Notes under the pieces: model-generated
The model's input: only the letters and a program-made list of their open reading frames with translations
Databases searched by the model: none
Told to the model about the DNA's origin: nothing
Source: Sphingomonadales bacterium UBA1936
GTDB taxonomy: Bacteria > Pseudomonadota > Alphaproteobacteria > Sphingomonadales > Sphingomonadaceae
Length of the DNA: 13,572 nt
Assembly: GCA_002336985.1 (NCBI GenBank)
Contig: DDFE01000013.1
Location: forward strand, 13,754-27,325
Reading direction: 5' to 3'
Part shown: piece by piece, positions 12,295 to 13,572 of the stretch
How the letters are laid out: each line of letters starts with the position of its first letter
How positions within the stretch are numbered: position 1 is the first letter of the stretch
Made by a program: the position numbers and the translations under genes

Positions 12295-13572
12295 TTATCG
12301 CGCCTTTACGTAGCGTCCGGGCGCGTCCTCGATGGCCTCGAGTTTTCCCTCGCCCGGCACGCGCGCACCGTCTGCGGCGACCTCGTTCGCGCCGAAGTCG
12401 CGAATCCAGGCGATCCAGTCGGTCCACCAGCTGCCCTTAACTTCGGTCGCGCTGGCGACAAAGTCGTCGAGCGACGTCATCGCGCCGTCTATCCAGTGCT
12501 GGTATTTCTGCGCGGCGGGCGGATTGACCACGCCCGCGATATGGCCGGATCCGGCGAGCACGAAACGGATCGGCCCCTTCAGGTGCTCGGTCAGTTTCCA
12601 AACGCTGGGCAACGGCGCGATATGGTCCTCGCGGCCCGCCTGTACATAGGCCGGCGTCTCGATCTTCGTCAGGTCGATCACCTCGCCCAGTGCGCTCAGC
12701 GCGCCCGGCACGACCAGCCGGTTGTCGCGATAGAGGTCGGCCAGATAGTTCTTGTGCCATTTGGCGGGCAGGTTGGTGACGTCGCCGTTCCAGTGCAGCA
12801 GATCGAACGCGGGATAATCCTTGCCCAACAGGTAATTGCTGACCACCGGCGACCAGATCAGGTCCTTGCCGCGCAACAGGTTGAACGTCGCGGCCAGGTA
12901 GCGCCCGTCGAGGAAGCCTTCGTGGCTCAGCGTCTCGATCAGCGCCAGGTTCGCGTCGTCCACGAAATTGAGCAACTCGCCCGCCTGGCTGAAATCCACC
13001 TGTGCGGTGAAGAACGTCGCGCTCTTGACCTTCTTCGCCTTGCCCTTCGCCGCCAGCACCGCAAGCGTCGCGGCGAGGGTGGTGCCCGCCACGCAATAGC
13101 CGATGGTGTGCACCGACTTCACGTCGAGCAGGTCGCGGATCGTGTCGATCGCGTCGATCTGGGCGGCGATATAATCGTCCCAGATCACATCGGCCATCGA
13201 GGCGTCGGCCGATTTCCAGCTGACCATGAACACCGTCAGCCCCTCCGCCACCGCCCAGCGGATGAAGCTTTTCTCAGGCGACAGGTCGAGGATGTAGAAA
13301 CGGTTGATCCACGGCGGGAAGATGACGAGCGGCGTCTTCATCACCGTCGGCGTCGTCGGGGAATATTGGATCAGCTGGTACAGCGGCGTTTCGTGGACGA
13401 CCTTGCCCGGCGTCGTCGCGATGTTGCGGCCGACCTCGAATGCATTCGGATCGGTGTGGGAAAGCTGCCCGCGCTGGAAATCGTTCAGCAGGTGCTGGAA
13501 CCCGGCCGCCAGGCTCGCGCCGTTCGTCTCCAGCGCCTTGTTGAGCGCGACCGGATTGGTGAAGGGCGAATT
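12295..13572 (-). CDS. phaC: Class I poly(3-hydroxyalkanoate) synthase PhaC (partial, N-terminus beyond right edge)
   Basis: Polymerises (R)-3-hydroxyacyl-CoA into polyhydroxyalkanoate at the granule surface. The last 425 residues are present of an expected 580-600, and the frame is open to the window edge. The sequence includes GRNIATTPGKVVHET, the lipase-like box GYCVAGT with catalytic Cys (codon 13093-13095), the catalytic Asp in AGREDHIAP (12625-12627) and the catalytic His in GSGHIAGVVNPP (12541-12543). The box has Ala where Cupriavidus PhaC has Gly (GFCVGGT). A conserved WWTDW segment lies near the C-terminus. An internal ATG at 13344 is not the start, because conserved family sequence continues upstream of it. 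The phasin gene follows after 115 nt. Confidence 0.97.
   Translation of the reverse strand, partial: NSPFTNPVALNKALETNGASLAAGFQHLLNDFQRGQLSHTDPNAFEVGRNIATTPGKVVHETPLYQLIQYSPTTPTVMKTPLVIFPPWINRFYILDLSPEKSFIRWAVAEGLTVFMVSWKSADASMADVIWDDYIAAQIDAIDTIRDLLDVKSVHTIGYCVAGTTLAATLAVLAAKGKAKKVKSATFFTAQVDFSQAGELLNFVDDANLALIETLSHEGFLDGRYLAATFNLLRGKDLIWSPVVSNYLLGKDYPAFDLLHWNGDVTNLPAKWHKNYLADLYRDNRLVVPGALSALGEVIDLTKIETPAYVQAGREDHIAPLPSVWKLTEHLKGPIRFVLAGSGHIAGVVNPPAAQKYQHWIDGAMTSLDDFVASATEVKGSWWTDWIAWIRDFGANEVAADGARVPGEGKLEAIEDAPGRYVKAR

Noticed and set aside
1..13572. Possibility of an undescribed defence, mobile or biosynthetic system
   Set aside because: Every gene but one small ORF belongs to a known core family in normal length and context; there is no integrase, transposase, toxin-antitoxin pair, CRISPR array or composition break visible to support such a claim.

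Overview
The window is core chromosome from a GC-rich alphaproteobacterium. Protein sequences and gene order (infA-maf-RNase E/G-like-yacG next to tRNA-Phe, murA-thiL-hppA, class I phaC followed by a phasin) fit a Sphingomonadaceae member such as Sphingomonas; that assignment is an inference without a database search. Nearly all genes lie on the minus strand. The one clear plus-strand gene encodes a Crp/Fnr-type regulator. No stretch over 300 bases lacks a gene; the longest gap (11069-11357) is filled by a repeat and a terminator.

From left to right: (1) 1-2969 holds the start of a potassium-uptake operon in the order kdpF-kdpA-kdpB (kdpB cut by the left edge, kdpC presumably beyond it). It is preceded by a perfect 11-bp tandem repeat that looks like a response-regulator (KdpE) site. 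(2) 3133-3208 is tRNA-Phe(GAA). (3) 3238-5227 is a tight cluster infA-maf-short RNase E/G-like gene-yacG, covering translation initiation, nucleotide pool sanitation, RNA processing and gyrase control. (4) 5251-9856 reads, in transcription order, a small unknown charged protein, murA, thiL and hppA (K+-independent H+-pyrophosphatase), closed by a strong intrinsic terminator placed just in front of infA. (5) 9993-11068 holds the Crp/Fnr-type gene and clpS, which converge with overlapping stop codons. (6) 11146-11298 is a 153-bp REP/REPIN-like palindrome abutting the phasin terminator. (7) 11296-13572 is the polyhydroxyalkanoate locus: phaC (N-terminus beyond the right edge) and a phasin gene with its own promoter, flanked by a perfect 17-bp inverted repeat of a TGC-rich site.

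I found no mobile element with a transposase, no CRISPR array, no phage or defence genes and no clearly new enzyme system. The points most worth attention are regulatory or structural: the phasin promoter architecture, the two good translation starts of the phasin gene, the REP-like palindrome with compensated stem changes, the tandem kdp operator, the terminator in front of infA, and two small genes (kdpF and a 52-residue unknown) that gene finders can miss.
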